Shown in pieces: positions 1-10,139 of a stretch of DNA of 21,560 nucleotides. Under the pieces are notes generated by a model. It did not search any database, had not been told where the DNA came from, and was given only the letters and a program-made list of their open reading frames with translations. This DNA is from Choristocarpus tenellus KU-1152 (Eukaryota > Phaeophyceae), in NCBI GenBank assembly GCA_964200185.2, contig CAXNAD020000334.1, positions 1-21,560 on the forward strand, given 5' to 3'. Each line of letters starts with the position of its first letter. Position 1 is the first letter of the stretch. The translations under genes were made by a program, and so were the position numbers.

Positions 1-1545
1 CTGGCTCACCACTTTTTTGGGGGGGGGGGGGGCGATGATGAAACTCCCTGTGCATTGCCTCGATCCAAGAACCTGACGCAGGAGAGGGCAGTCGGCATTA
101 AAAAAAATTGAACGGTTCAATTAAAAAAATATATATATATATATATTTTTGCGTGCATTTTTTTTTTTTTTTGTACATGCGTTTGCTTCGATTCCTTTAG
201 CCGAAACGCATGATATGGTCGTACAATGTATAGCGTTTTTTAATTATTTTTCAGATTTTATGTTTCTGTGTATTACTATTCTTAATTATTTTCAATGAAT
301 TTTCCGATTTGCGTCTCTCTCTCTTCGCCTATGGTGTGGTCTACGGTTCAGACATTACAACCAGCACTATCTGTAAACTGCTCAGGTGGTGCACATTGTT
401 GTCTAAGAGATGATTGGTTATGCTATTTTTTTTGCTATTTTTTATGATTGACGCGTCATATGGACAGTATGAAAGATCCCTTTAAAAATAACAAGAAAAT
501 AAATGCAATTTTTTTGTTTCTTGTTCTACGATATTAAGTAAGTCGACCGTTTTGACTGGCCTTCCATTTGGTTAGGAACTCCTTATTGAAAAACAAATAG
601 AAGAAAGTCTTGGAGTCCGGATTCAGATCGAGCTTGTCAAGATACAGATGTCATTTCTTTTTTTGTTCTCAAGTACTGGCGAAGAGAACGGAAAAGGCCT
701 TCAACTCTTGTTGAGGTATCGAGGTATCCGGAAGGTCATCTCATTACCGGTAGCCTTTTGATGTGGGGGAAGTAGATCACCCAATCTGGCATTCAGAAAG
801 GGTTTCGAAGAGATTAATCTGAATCTAAGATGCGTTTTTTCTTGCAGGTCCTCAGTAAAATTCTTGTTTTCCATGTAATGAGGTTCAAACAAAGCCCTTC
901 ATTCACTCTTCTGAACGCCTTTGTGTTGCTCGGTAGTGACCTGTGGTCAGACCATTTGGCGCTCTGGAGCTCGAGGGTGGGCTATACTGAACAGTATAAT
1001 ATTGTTGATCACTTGTTGATGTATCTTTTCCTGGACAAGGGTGAGGTCATGAACTGACATCAATTCAGGTTGCTGTCAGTCATCTCCGGTTGATTCCTAT
1101 CACCAATAACAACTAACAACTACCACCGTGACGTCACTTTCGATACAATTTTGGAACATCACATTTATTTTCATACTTGTTCCAGAATATCTCAATTTCT
1201 TAAAATCTGTTGTTGTTGTTGTTATTATTATTATTGTTATTATTATTGTTGTTATTATTGTTGTTGTTGTTGTGAAGACTGACTGGAGTTGGTGTCCTCT
1301 CGTCGGTCCTCTCTTTCACGTTCCTGTTCCCCCAAGAGAGCAAGAGTTCGTCTAAGGATTATTGCCCCGCTCTCTGGTGGGATAACCTCTGTGCCGTCTT
1401 TACCGGCACCATGGTACATTTTTATACTGTGCCTGTCATCGGGTTATGGAAGGACTAGTAGTGTGTGTTCAATTTTGATCCTACTGTTAGTGTCGTGTGT
1501 TTGATTTCAGACTATCATTAGTGTGTGTCCGCTGCTTCCCCTTTA
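1..1545. other. AT-rich region with no supported gene
   Basis: No exon could be supported on either strand. The stretch holds a poly-G run near 19-32, a TA run near 130-146 and poly-T runs. Short open frames, such as the one near 830-1056, lack recognisable motifs and convincing splice sites. The missing 5' exons of the downstream metallophosphoesterase gene, including the one with the DxH metal motif, must lie here or further left. I searched the frames for a D-x-H-x-G pattern followed by a phase-0 donor and found none. Confidence 0.5.
1204..1276. repeat. GTT/ATT trinucleotide microsatellite
   Basis: An interrupted run of GTT and ATT triplets of about 70 bases. Its translation as poly-valine/isoleucine is an artefact of the repeat, not a membrane protein. 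Confidence 0.9.
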
Positions 1546-1607
1546 AAATATATATATATATATATATTGTTGTGCCCAAATATATATATATATATATTGT
1601 TGTGCCC
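1546..1607. repeat. 30-bp tandem duplication before an exon
   Basis: Two adjacent copies of an (AT)n run followed by TTGTTGTGCCC (first ending at 1577, second at 1607). The duplication lies directly upstream of the acceptor used by the first visible metallophosphoesterase exon at 1623 and occupies the place of its polypyrimidine tract. Confidence 0.85.
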
Positions 1608-1622
1608 AACATCCCTTCGAAG

Positions 1623-1773
1623 GTCGAACGTCATGTGACCAGAGCGAATGCCCTGGGGGGTGACGCCATCCTTATACTAGGAGACCTCATTGATGACCAC
1701 GTGGAAGACATCTCTTCCCTGGTGGAGCCTATTGCCAACTTGACTGCTCCCGACGGAGTTTACTTTGTAAATG
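1623..1773 (+). CDS. Metallophosphoesterase exon with GDLIDD motif
   Basis: Starts after the AG at 1621-1622 in phase 0 ([19 protein letters not shown]...) and ends at G|GTAGGT in phase 1 (FVNG split across the junction). GDLIDD is motif II of the phosphoesterase fold. The acceptor is weak because AT repeats replace most of the pyrimidine tract. I chose this start because the upstream frame is only repeat-derived. Confidence 0.8.
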
Positions 1774-4700
1774 GTAGGTGGTGTGACATTCATTACTTTT
1801 TTTTCCCCTCTTGTGATGAGAGGGTGACTCTTGGATCATAATCCCTTGAAAGCTGTCTCTCCCCCCTCTCCTACCCCTCTTCCCCTCCCTTCTGACCAGA
1901 CCTCGAGTGGTTGCCTCTCCGTGCTGCATTTAGTGCATTTAGTTGTAATTTTTTTCTTTTTATAATTATTATTGTAGTTTGGACAAGGGTTAGGGTTAGT
2001 GATTGGAGGGGTGCACAGATTGTCGTAGAGGATACAGATGTTAGATTTGTGCATACTCAAACTTTTGAAGTGGGATATATTGGAGGTTTTGAGAAAGGAT
2101 AGGTACTGTTAGGTGTGTTCTGGGGGTATACATCAGACAACATATTTTAAACAAAAAATGGTTGTGTACTCAGAATTGAGCAATCATATTTTGACAGTTA
2201 ATTTCTTGAGATAAGCATCCTCTCGGTATATATTCTTATTATTTTTTGTTTGTGTTTTTTGTTTTCACTTTGAAGAATTTTTTTTTTAAAGAGGCGTTTT
2301 TATTTTCTATTGATGAATGCATATTGCATGTAACTGCAAAAATAATACCTTACTTGCCTGAGGCAGGTGGTTCAATTGCCAGGGGGGTAGTGAGAACAAA
2401 CACCTGTGTGAATGGGAAACAGAGAAGTGACACAGTGGACGTCTGTGAGTGTTTTGTAGACTTTGGACGAGGGCCCTGTTAGTCTGGTGAGCACCTCAAT
2501 AGAATAAGAACAAAATGCACTATGTCTACGCGAGTGAAAAACGCCTGGTTGTTTTTCACACAAGGATCAGTTCCCGTACGGACCTGTCCCCAATAAACAC
2601 GATTTTCAGAAGTAGAAGAAAAAAATAGTGCATAGTATGTTTTCTAATAGTTGAATTAATGCGCGCCGCTTTTGTTTTATTATGATCGATAATAATAGCA
2701 ATAATAAACAGTAGTTTGAGTTCTAGATTCGCAGTTTTTTTTTTTTTTTTAATTGAAAAAAAAAGAAGATGAGATCAGGATTGCACGCAGAAAATGTCTT
2801 ATTAGGGTTAGGGTTAGGACTGAGGGCAATTTTACCCGCCAGGTGGAAGTCAGTCATTGTGGGTGTATGTGGGTGGAACGTTTTTTTAGTGCTGATGATG
2901 TATCATTGTAGAGGCGTTTTGATTGTGGATGTATGAACAATGGCAGCATTGGTGGTTTGCTGCATTGATATTGTATTGGGAAACAAACAACACACACACA
3001 TGTAATCAACATACACTTTTTATTATTTATTGCAAGGGGAACAAGTATGTAGTGTGATGTAGAGTAAGGGGAACAAGTATGTAGTATGAATATACTTTAT
3101 GTCGTATGATAATACTTTATGTATGTAATAATACTTTATGTAGTGTGATAGTACTTTATGTATGTAATAATACTTTATGTAGTATGATAATACTTTATGT
3201 AGTGTGATAGTACTTTATGTAGTGTGATAATACTTTGCGTATGTAATAATACTTTATGTAGTGGGATAATACTTTATGTGGTATGATAATACTTCATGCA
3301 GTGTAATAATATTTTATGTAGTGTGATAGTACTTTATGTATGTAATAATACTTTATGTAGTATGATAATACTTTCTGCAGTATGATAATACTTTATGTAG
3401 TGTGATAATACTTTATGTGGTATGATAATACTTTCTGCAGTATGATAATACTTTGTGTAGTATGATAATACTTTACGTAGTGTGATAATACTTTATGTAG
3501 TGTGATAATACTTTATGTAGTATGATAATACTTTATGTAGTGTGATAATACTTTATGTGATAATATCTCAGTTGGTGCACGGAGAGGTCACCACCCAACT
3601 GACAGAGGTGGTATGTGTGTGACCGTTTTGAGACGGGTATGTCGTTTCTTGTTGGGTAAGGAAATGTGTAAGGTTTTTCTAAAAACCTAAACACACACAC
3701 ATATATATATATTTTATTTTTCTTAAATGCAAAAAATTGCATTTGATACTTTTGCGTAAATTAAACGCTTACGTCTTTTAATGCATTTTTATTATTATTA
3801 TTATTATTATTGTGGAAAGCAGGTCTGTCCGTTGTTATACCGTTATTGCCATACGCCATATACCGTTACACCGATTGAGGTTGTGTTCTTAGAACTTGAT
3901 TCGACGATGTGGAGGATATTCGAAGTGATTGATTTCAGTGTCTTCCTCTAATGTCTCTTTATGAGTACGTTTTTCCGAAGGTAGATATCCTATCTCTGAA
4001 GGCTTTCTTTTCCAAGACCCATCCAAATCATGATCTTCCCCACTTCCTCAGTTCCCCACTTTTTCCTGCAGGTCTTTTCAGTCTTATACTTGTACAACCT
4101 TAACCTCGTCCTCTCGATTACAGTTCATCCTTGTTCGTTTGGTCCGTCTTGCTCGGTGATTCTCTTCACCACCCTTACCTGAATGAACCACAAACCCCAC
4201 AGAATCACACGATTCATACGATTTTTATTTTTATTTTTAATGTTGGCGAAGGGTTAAACAGGCTAACAGCCAATTATGTTTTTTTGTAATGATTAGAGCA
4301 TCCACAGGTGCACGCCCAACTGGGCACTGCCTACACCATGCTAACAGAACATATGGTGCAGTTTAGGGTTAGGCTCGTCGATATGTTGATACTCTATGCA
4401 GATGGGGAGAGGGGAAAGGGAGTTGCTAAGGCAGGTTATTGTGAGGGTGTTGTTTAGCAGGGAACGTCGCATGCTACTGTTCCTTGAAATTTTATTAATA
4501 TTATTACTGCTGTAGTGGTAACAATAATATGCATGTTTACAGTTCTTGTGGGTTGTGCAGGCGATTGAGATAATAATAATAACAGTAACAATAATGATAT
4601 CACTTCACTTAACTTGAGTGCACTGTGGGGGTAGTCCAGGTCATGGCATTGCTGCTTGGTGACAACCCTGTGACACAACAAACATATCTAAATATAACGC

Positions 4701-7700
4701 CTTGCTAATTCTGTAAAACCATTACTGCTCACTCACCCAACTGCCTATGCTGCTCCTCTTCTCTCTTCAATTTTTTTTCTGGTGTGGGAAAACCTTTGCA
4801 GGAAACCATGAGCACTACTACCGCCCTTCGGAGTGGGAAACCTATCTGACTGGAGTTAACATTACTGTCCTCAATGTATGTTCATGTATGTGGTGATACC
4901 ATACGGGTAGCCCGCCTGCCCGCCCACCCCATTCATCATATTATTGGTTGTGATAATAAGAAAAATATATATACTTTCACCTTTTGACTTTTTTGTCTTA
5001 ATGCTCAATATGATGACATTTCTATGTAAACATTAGATTAAACATATTTTTGTTTTTTCTCTATGGTAAAAAGAATGGAACTTTTTTTTTTTGTAATTGC
5101 CTTGAGTTGGATTTTTTTATTTTTTTATGGTTTTGTTTTTGCACTATTGTATACTAAAATACTCGCACAGTGGCACTTCCTCCTAAGGGACATATTTCAA
5201 CACTATCTCCTAACCCTAACCCTAGCTCAAAGGATGATACCGTAATGCCTCGTTCCTCTTCCTCTATGACTGGGGGAATCAACGCACACGTTGTATGGTG
5301 TGTAATTAAAAAAAGAAAAATAAATTGGTCCAGAATATTTCTTTCTCGTGAGCTGTTGCGTAAGTGGCGGTTGGATATATATATTTTTTTAATTGTACCT
5401 CCTTGCCACGTGTGACTCTTTAGGGTTAGAGGGACTTCAAGATATATCTGTATGTAGTACAGACAATGTGCTATTTATAACCGTATAGAGAGGTTTATGG
5501 ATTAGTACAACAGGTTAGTTAAAAGTATGTTACACAGCGGAAGGCACCAACAAGGTTCCTCGGGAGTTTCTATATTGATGGTTGGCTAAGTTAGAGAGGC
5601 GGATACTCTCTCGGGGTGCCTCTTGTTGCGGCTTGCAGAACGATCGGGTGACGTTGCCTTCTGGTGTGGAGGGAGCTTGTTCATTCACTCTGTCTGGAGT
5701 GGATGACTTCGATGGAGATCCAGATTATAAGGAGGCGTTGGGAGGGAGAGATGAAGACAAGGCCACCGTGCTCATGGCACACCAGCCATTACAGGTGGAG
5801 AGCTCTGGACTCTTGTGATGTTACTCTCTTGCCAGTCAAATGGTCTGACAGTGTGTGCATTCTCAGTGCCTTAAAAAAATATAGGGTTTCGATTTTAAAG
5901 GTTGGCGATACAATATGATCAATGAAAAAAAAAAAAAGACCAAGAGTATGACACGAAATTGCTACGTACCGTTTGGTGGTGAATTCGCAGCGCCATGTAC
6001 CACTCTGCCCACTTACAGTTGGCAAGATGTTGGAAAAGCAGGAAATTTATGGACTGAAGAAAGTGAGCCGTCATCTTCTGTAAAAATGTTTTTATTTTCA
6101 ATTCCAACACCGGCATGCTTGTTTTTGTTTTTATTATTTGATTTTCATCTTTAGAGGGTGAGGGTGAGAGGTACCAGATTTTGACTTAGTGCCCTGGCTC
6201 TTTGTTCATTGGCAGGCGTGTGCTTTATCGAGCGTATGTCTATAGGTTTAGGGTAAGGGCAGGACTTGGTAGATCTGAGGGGTTTTTATCGTTTCTTTTT
6301 TGGTGGTGTGCCTTTTTTCAAAAAACATTTTGGGCAGAACATGCTGTGAATTTGTATTTTTTGAGCAAATCGGACGTTTGGTGCATGTATTGACATGTAT
6401 TAACACCAAAGACGTGCTGCATGAGAGGATGCTGTTCAGGCTAATGAAATGTGAGTACTTGTTGGGTGCTGCATGGTATTTAGAGCTTTTATTTTGAGTA
6501 TTTCCAGAGCTAACCCTGATTTTTGGGGGGGGTTTCTTGTGACTTGAAAAAAAAAACTCTAGTTTGCAGCGATGCTTCTTTTTTAGTGGGTGGTAGTGAG
6601 TTTGGTCTTTCTTTGCCATGGGATCTTTTGGAAGCACCCATCATACCTAATATTGTGTGTGTGTGTGATACTTGATATAATGATGAATGTGCCTGATTGG
6701 GACACCTGGGAATGAATGCTATTCACTGGTGCAGGTGTCTGAGGCTGCCGACTACGGTGTTGGTCTACAGCTGGCAGGACACACACATGGAGGACAAGTC
6801 TTCCCTTACCATATGCTTGTTTACTTAGACCAGGTGAGAGAGAGTCCGTTCTGAACCCGAGGGGGGGGAGGGGGACTTTGGAAGTGCGTATAAATCTTCT
6901 CCTTCTCAATTACTGTGACTCAATTTCACTGGTCATATGTTAACCTTGATTTCTGTATTTGAGAGATGAGAATTGCAGTCGCTTGGAGTTGCCATTTTAA
7001 GACCATTTTGTATCTTGGGTGTTTTATTACTTATTAGGGTATACCTTGTGTGGTAGATGCGCAATTAAGACAATAGGAGTGGGGGTGTTTGCTTTCTGAT
7101 GTCGATCTGACTCTAACATTTTACCGCTCTAGTCTGACCTGACTGTAACTGTTTCATTAATGATGTTGGGTGCATTTCCTGGCCTCAAGTTCTTGTTTGT
7201 GTTTTGAGGAAGGAGAATGTTGTTTCTTTGCTGTGGATTCAAGGATTGCTCAATAGCTATTGGTCCCTTGGAAATACACGATGTGCTCGTTTGCAATATT
7301 CATGTGGTATTGGTGTGTATCACCTGTTTGTACTTGTATCAAAAAGCACTCCTGTATTCACTTATAATCCCCACCCCACCCCACCCCACCCCCCTTCATA
7401 GTTGTAGTGGATATTAGTTACCTCCAGAGTGGCAATAAACTTCACCCATTGATATCCCGAATATTTAGATGCTACTGTGTGTGCTAAGTACACAAACCCC
7501 TTTTGTGTTAATAGGGCTACATCTCAGGATTGTACAAGAAGGACAACACCCTCCTGTACATCACTGAGGGGACTGTGGGTTGGGGTCCTAGAATGAGGCT
7601 CCTCTCTCAAACAGAATATACCCTTGTGGTCCTCAGATCCCCAGAGGTGAAGTGTGTGCAAAATTCAATGGGCTTGGCGCAGTGAGTCCTCTTGAGATTA

Positions 7701-8577
7701 TTATGCCCATGTAAATGCCAGACCTATGAAAATAGTATTGCCTGTTGGTTGGTACAGTTCCTATGTACTGGTTGGGGGATATTTAGATATGGGCCATGAT
7801 TGAACCCTTTCTGGTCAAGGCCAGATTCTATTTTCATTTTTTATTGCTGTCTGTTCTGTTTATGCATCATGTGAGTTGATAGCATTGCATTCAAGATTGA
7901 AATCGTTGTGGATTACTTGTGTTAGGGGTGCACTGCAACTTCGAGGCACATCTCTCAGTGTCAATGCAATACACTCACGAGAACTGTTTTTTACACCAAC
8001 TAAATATTGGAGGAGTGTACTGCATTGACACTAAGAGTTGAAACCTCGAAGTCGCAGTACACCCCTAACTCTACATATGGTTTGATTTTAGTATTCGAAC
8101 AACCTTTTAATAGCATATATATTCCAGAAATGAGGTTGGTTGCTTCCGTGCTCAACGACAGGAGGCTGGGCATCGGTCCATCAGCACCATATCGATGAGT
8201 TGAACCTGACCCTGGCAGCACAGAAAAGCCCTTTCTCCTTAACCAGCCTCCTTGTTTTCTACCTTGATGCTCTTGTTCCCGACAACATGATGCCCGCACA
8301 GGCAATGGCAACTACCGATTCATTTGGTACTACCTCGGGTCCTGCACATGCTGCCGTAGCTGCATTTGTGCTTTCGCTGATCAGTGCCATCTACTGCTTC
8401 TGTTATCCGTTAGCAAAAACAGCATGTCAAATAGGTTCCAAAAGTACGATTGACAGCTCGACTATTCAATTGCAACAAGACTCACCAAGTCGCCTCGGTA
8501 ATGAGTACACCGGGCGAGAAGGCATGGCAGTTGTAACAGAAACGGAAATGATTCCTCGGCGGGATCTCAGTGTCTGA
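1623..8577 (+). CDS. Calcineurin-like metallophosphoesterase, membrane-associated (TMPPE/YkuE-like), 5' incomplete
   Basis: Six exons are visible: 1623-1773, 4802-4875, 5639-5794, 6735-6833, 7515-7646 and 8185-8577. All junctions are GT...AG and phase-compatible, giving 334 codons before the stop. In order the product carries GDLIDD, GNHEHYY, a GVDD segment, MAHQP and GHTHGGQ, which are metal-binding motifs II to V of calcineurin-like phosphoesterases. These enzymes hold two metal ions and hydrolyse phosphoesters. The spacing, the AHQP motif and the GLY...PRMRL ending resemble the YkuE/TMPPE subgroup, which is usually tethered to membranes. Motif I (DxH) and any N-terminal membrane helices are not in these exons, so the gene starts upstream. 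After the catalytic domain there is an unusual extension of about 130 residues with a hydrophobic segment of about 20 residues and a polar tail. The family call is firm; substrate and localisation are inferred. Confidence 0.88.
1987..1999 (+). repeat. Interstitial TTAGGG-type block
   Basis: GGGTTAGGGTTAG, two telomere-like units inside intron 1 of the metallophosphoesterase gene. Confidence 0.7.
2802..2818 (+). repeat. Interstitial TTAGGG-type block
   Basis: TTAGGGTTAGGGTTAGG, nearly three perfect units in intron 1. Confidence 0.8.
3034..3566. repeat. 20-bp minisatellite in intron 1
   Basis: It begins with two copies of an AAGGGGAACAAGTATGTAG-containing unit (3034-3090) and continues from 3091 as about 24 head-to-tail units of roughly 20 bp, close to TACTTTATGTAGTGTGATAA. 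Some units are shortened to 19 bp (TACTTTATGTATGTAATAA), and variants with CTGCAG or GCGT occur. Long and short forms alternate in blocks, which suggests higher-order duplication. No coding function is seen. Confidence 0.95.
3789..3811. repeat. ATT trinucleotide microsatellite
   Basis: About seven ATT units in intron 1. Confidence 0.9.
4802..4875 (+). CDS. Metallophosphoesterase exon with GNHE motif
   Basis: The acceptor TTTGCAG ends at 4801. The exon completes the split glycine codon to give [16 protein letters not shown], and ends TCAAT|GTATGT in phase 0. GNHE is motif III, with the metal-bridging Asn and the catalytic His. The junction recreates the motif exactly, which confirms the preceding splice. 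Confidence 0.9.
5209..5225 (-). repeat. Interstitial CCCTAA-type block
   Basis: CCTAACCCTAACCCTAG on the plus strand, in intron 2 of the metallophosphoesterase gene and in the opposite orientation to the intron-1 blocks. Further single TTAGGG-like units lie near 4362 and 5420. Confidence 0.75.
5639..5794 (+). CDS. Metallophosphoesterase exon with AHQP motif
   Basis: Acceptor GCTTGCAG, phase 0 in and out, 52 codons. It begins NDRVTLPSG, contains [10 protein letters not shown] and ends [10 protein letters not shown] before the donor GTGGAG. The AHQP histidine corresponds to motif IV. The open frame runs back to 5582 without a stop, but the family alignment and the phase support a start at 5639. 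Confidence 0.88.
6735..6833 (+). CDS. Metallophosphoesterase exon with GHTHGGQ motif
   Basis: Acceptor GGTGCAG, 33 codons in phase 0, donor CAG|GTGAGA. It reads [20 protein letters not shown] and continues [17 protein letters not shown] is motif V, which provides two metal-ligand histidines. Confidence 0.92.
7369..7394. repeat. CCCCA pentanucleotide microsatellite
   Basis: Four CCCCA units and a C run in intron 4. Confidence 0.9.
7515..7646 (+). CDS. Metallophosphoesterase exon, C-terminal part of the catalytic domain
   Basis: Acceptor TTAATAG, 44 codons, phase 0. It reads [20 protein letters not shown] and then [10 protein letters not shown], the usual closing strands of the YkuE/TMPPE subgroup. 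The donor GAG|GTGAAG is assumed. Without splicing the frame would run 12 further codons to a TGA at 7683-7685, giving a protein that ends just after the domain. Confidence 0.85.
7921..8069. repeat. Long fold-back (inverted repeat) element in the last intron
   Basis: Arms at 7921-7976 and 8013-8069 are imperfect reverse complements over about 56 bases, flanking a 36-base spacer. The outer ends are GTTAGGGGTGCACTG and its near complement CAGTACACCCCTAAC. The inner ends AATGCA(A/G)TACACTC also match. It looks like a fold-back MITE unrelated to the poly-G family. No clear target duplication was found. Confidence 0.85.
8185..8577 (+). CDS. Probable last exon: C-terminal membrane-anchor extension
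   Basis: The acceptor CATCAG ends at 8184 and joins in phase 0 to the preceding exon; the frame stays open to TGA at 8575-8577. The product has an N-glycosylation sequon (NLT), a Ser/Thr-rich linker, and a hydrophobic segment ([20 protein letters not shown]) followed by a polar tail. The segment could be a single membrane helix that anchors the enzyme. The assignment rests on phase and open frame, not on a recognised domain. Confidence 0.55.
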   Translation, partial: HHIDELNLTLAAQKSPFSLTSLLVFYLDALVPDNMMPAQAMATTDSFGTTSGPAHAAVAAFVLSLISAIYCFCYPLAKTACQIGSKSTIDSSTIQLQQDSPSRLGNEYTGREGMAVVTETEMIPRRDLSV

Positions 8578-8878
8578 TCACTTGGACTTGATATTGGGCC
8601 ATTTTGGTTGACTTAATCTGTTATGCGCAAAGTTTTACGTCGCTGAGATATATGAGAGGTGTAGCAAATGTTCAACAACGAGTCAATCCTATTAGTTGGA
8701 GGTAGCATTAGAGCCTTTTTATTGGTGTGCATGTTGCTGTTGATATGATTGTCGATGTACCTCTCGCCCTTGATTCTAGTGTAACAATCAATTACGGTAT
8801 CGGATTCGACCTATGATGATGATCATTTTGTTTTGTCTTTTGAAAAAAAATTGCTCTATTCTGTTAGTTTAGTTGCGA
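8578..8878. other. Intergenic spacer or 3' UTR
   Basis: No open frame or motif is supported. There is no AATAAA; a TGTAA at 8779-8783 is the only polyadenylation-like sequence noticed, and it is too short to call. Confidence 0.4.
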
Positions 8879-10139
8879 ATGAAGTGCAGGAGGTTGAAAG
8901 GGTTTGTGCAGCACCACGTGAGGGTGACATTTGTTTTCATCCTTGGCTCCACCAATCAAGTCACACTTACGTCTGTTTCGAGTCGAATCTCTGTTGTGAG
9001 GGTAACCAACTACAGGTATCTTCAGGTAGGTGCTGGTTATTGTGTATCTACTTGACCAAGTGTTTTCTTGCGTGGTTGTAACGAATGATAGATGACACTC
9101 CTCCCTCTCGACGGAGTGGAGAAGCTTTACTTGACCTGAGGAGATGGTTCCTCCATTTCCTTTTTGAGGAATACAGATTGTAACTTTTTTTTGTTGATGG
9201 GTATGATGTAGTAATGGTTTTGTATAATGAGTTTTTTTAATGCTCGTTCTTGTAATAATCTGAATCTCGCTAGAGTCGCTCAAGCAAAGTAAGCCATCTT
9301 TTCAACTGCAGCAGGAGAAGTGATGATGTGGCTCTCGATGCCGTCCTAAAATGTTTACCCCACTTGTACCACACTGTGATTGCTGGTGACATTAGCCTCC
9401 CTGTACAGACTCCTGGAGGCATTCTGCTGCTGTGTTTGTTTTCGTCGCTGAAGGTCCTCCTCCATTCGCTCCATGAAAGTCATGCCTTGCAACAAAACGA
9501 TGATAGGACCTCTGGTAAGAGTGCCAGTCAGTAAACAGACTACTATAGCAATGGTCCTTACTTGATTTTGTCTGGGAAAGGGTTCTGACCAATTTCACCT
9601 CACTGTATCATGGAGAATATCTTCTGGTCTATTGTCGCAGATGATGATTGATAGTAGTCTTCGATGAAAAAATATATTCTGGGGTGATTGCAGTTTCCTG
9701 AGTTTGCGAGATGTTGAGGGAACACAAAATGGCTGTTGATTGCATACTATGCAGGGAATGGAACTGTTTTCTTTTTCCTACTGGGACAAAGAAAAGTATG
9801 ACCATTGTGCCGACCCCAAACCTCTCTTCTTCTCTTTGATCATCCCACAGGATATCACAGGAAAAATAGTGAACAGAGGAGCCAGCCTTAGTGTTTTAAC
9901 AGCCATTGGCTGCTGTGTTGATTGGTCTATCAATAGGAGAGCTGGCTAATGGTGTGTTCGGTGGACAGTACATTAATGCAATATCTCCAATTTCTAGAGC
10001 TCTTCTCATGGGTTGTGACATGAATGAGGTGTACCTGCCCATTGTCCATCGTCGAGTGACCCCTCCTGGTTTGTTTGATGCAGATTGGGATGAAAGGTAC
10101 AAGCTGGGTCTAACCAATGTGAACGAGACTGAAAAGTAG
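8879..10139 (+). CDS. Possible three-exon gene, unrecognised small protein
   Basis: Exons 8879-9015, 9312-9514 and 9937-10139 join in phases 2 and 1 to give 180 codons and a TAG stop. Donors are ACAG|GTATCT and TCTG|GTAAGA; acceptors are CTGCAG and TCAATAG. The product starts MKCRRLKGFVQHHVRVTFVF, has a hydrophobic stretch (GGILLLCLFSSLKVLL) mid-way and ends DADWDERYKLGLTNVNETEK. I recognise no family. An alternative acceptor at 9851 has a better pyrimidine tract but leads to a stop in the joined frame. The segment beginning HHVRV also fits phase 0 after the metallophosphoesterase exon ending at 7646, so it may be an alternative 3' end of that gene. Antisense frames are also open over part of the region. 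Confidence 0.4.

Noticed and set aside
830-1057. Frame containing SDLWSDHLALW as the possible DxH exon of the phosphoesterase
   Set aside because: It has no D-x-H spacing followed by Gly, and no matching phase-0 donor.
1128-1355. Open frame with a Val/Ile-rich stretch resembling a membrane helix
   Set aside because: The stretch is the translation of a GTT/ATT microsatellite.
3034-3566. CRISPR array
   Set aside because: Units are contiguous with no unique spacers, in a eukaryotic intron; it is a minisatellite.
8864-9283. 139-residue minus-strand open frame
   Set aside because: No motif, no fitting neighbour exon on that strand, and it overlaps plus-strand exon candidates that join in phase. 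Not fully excluded.
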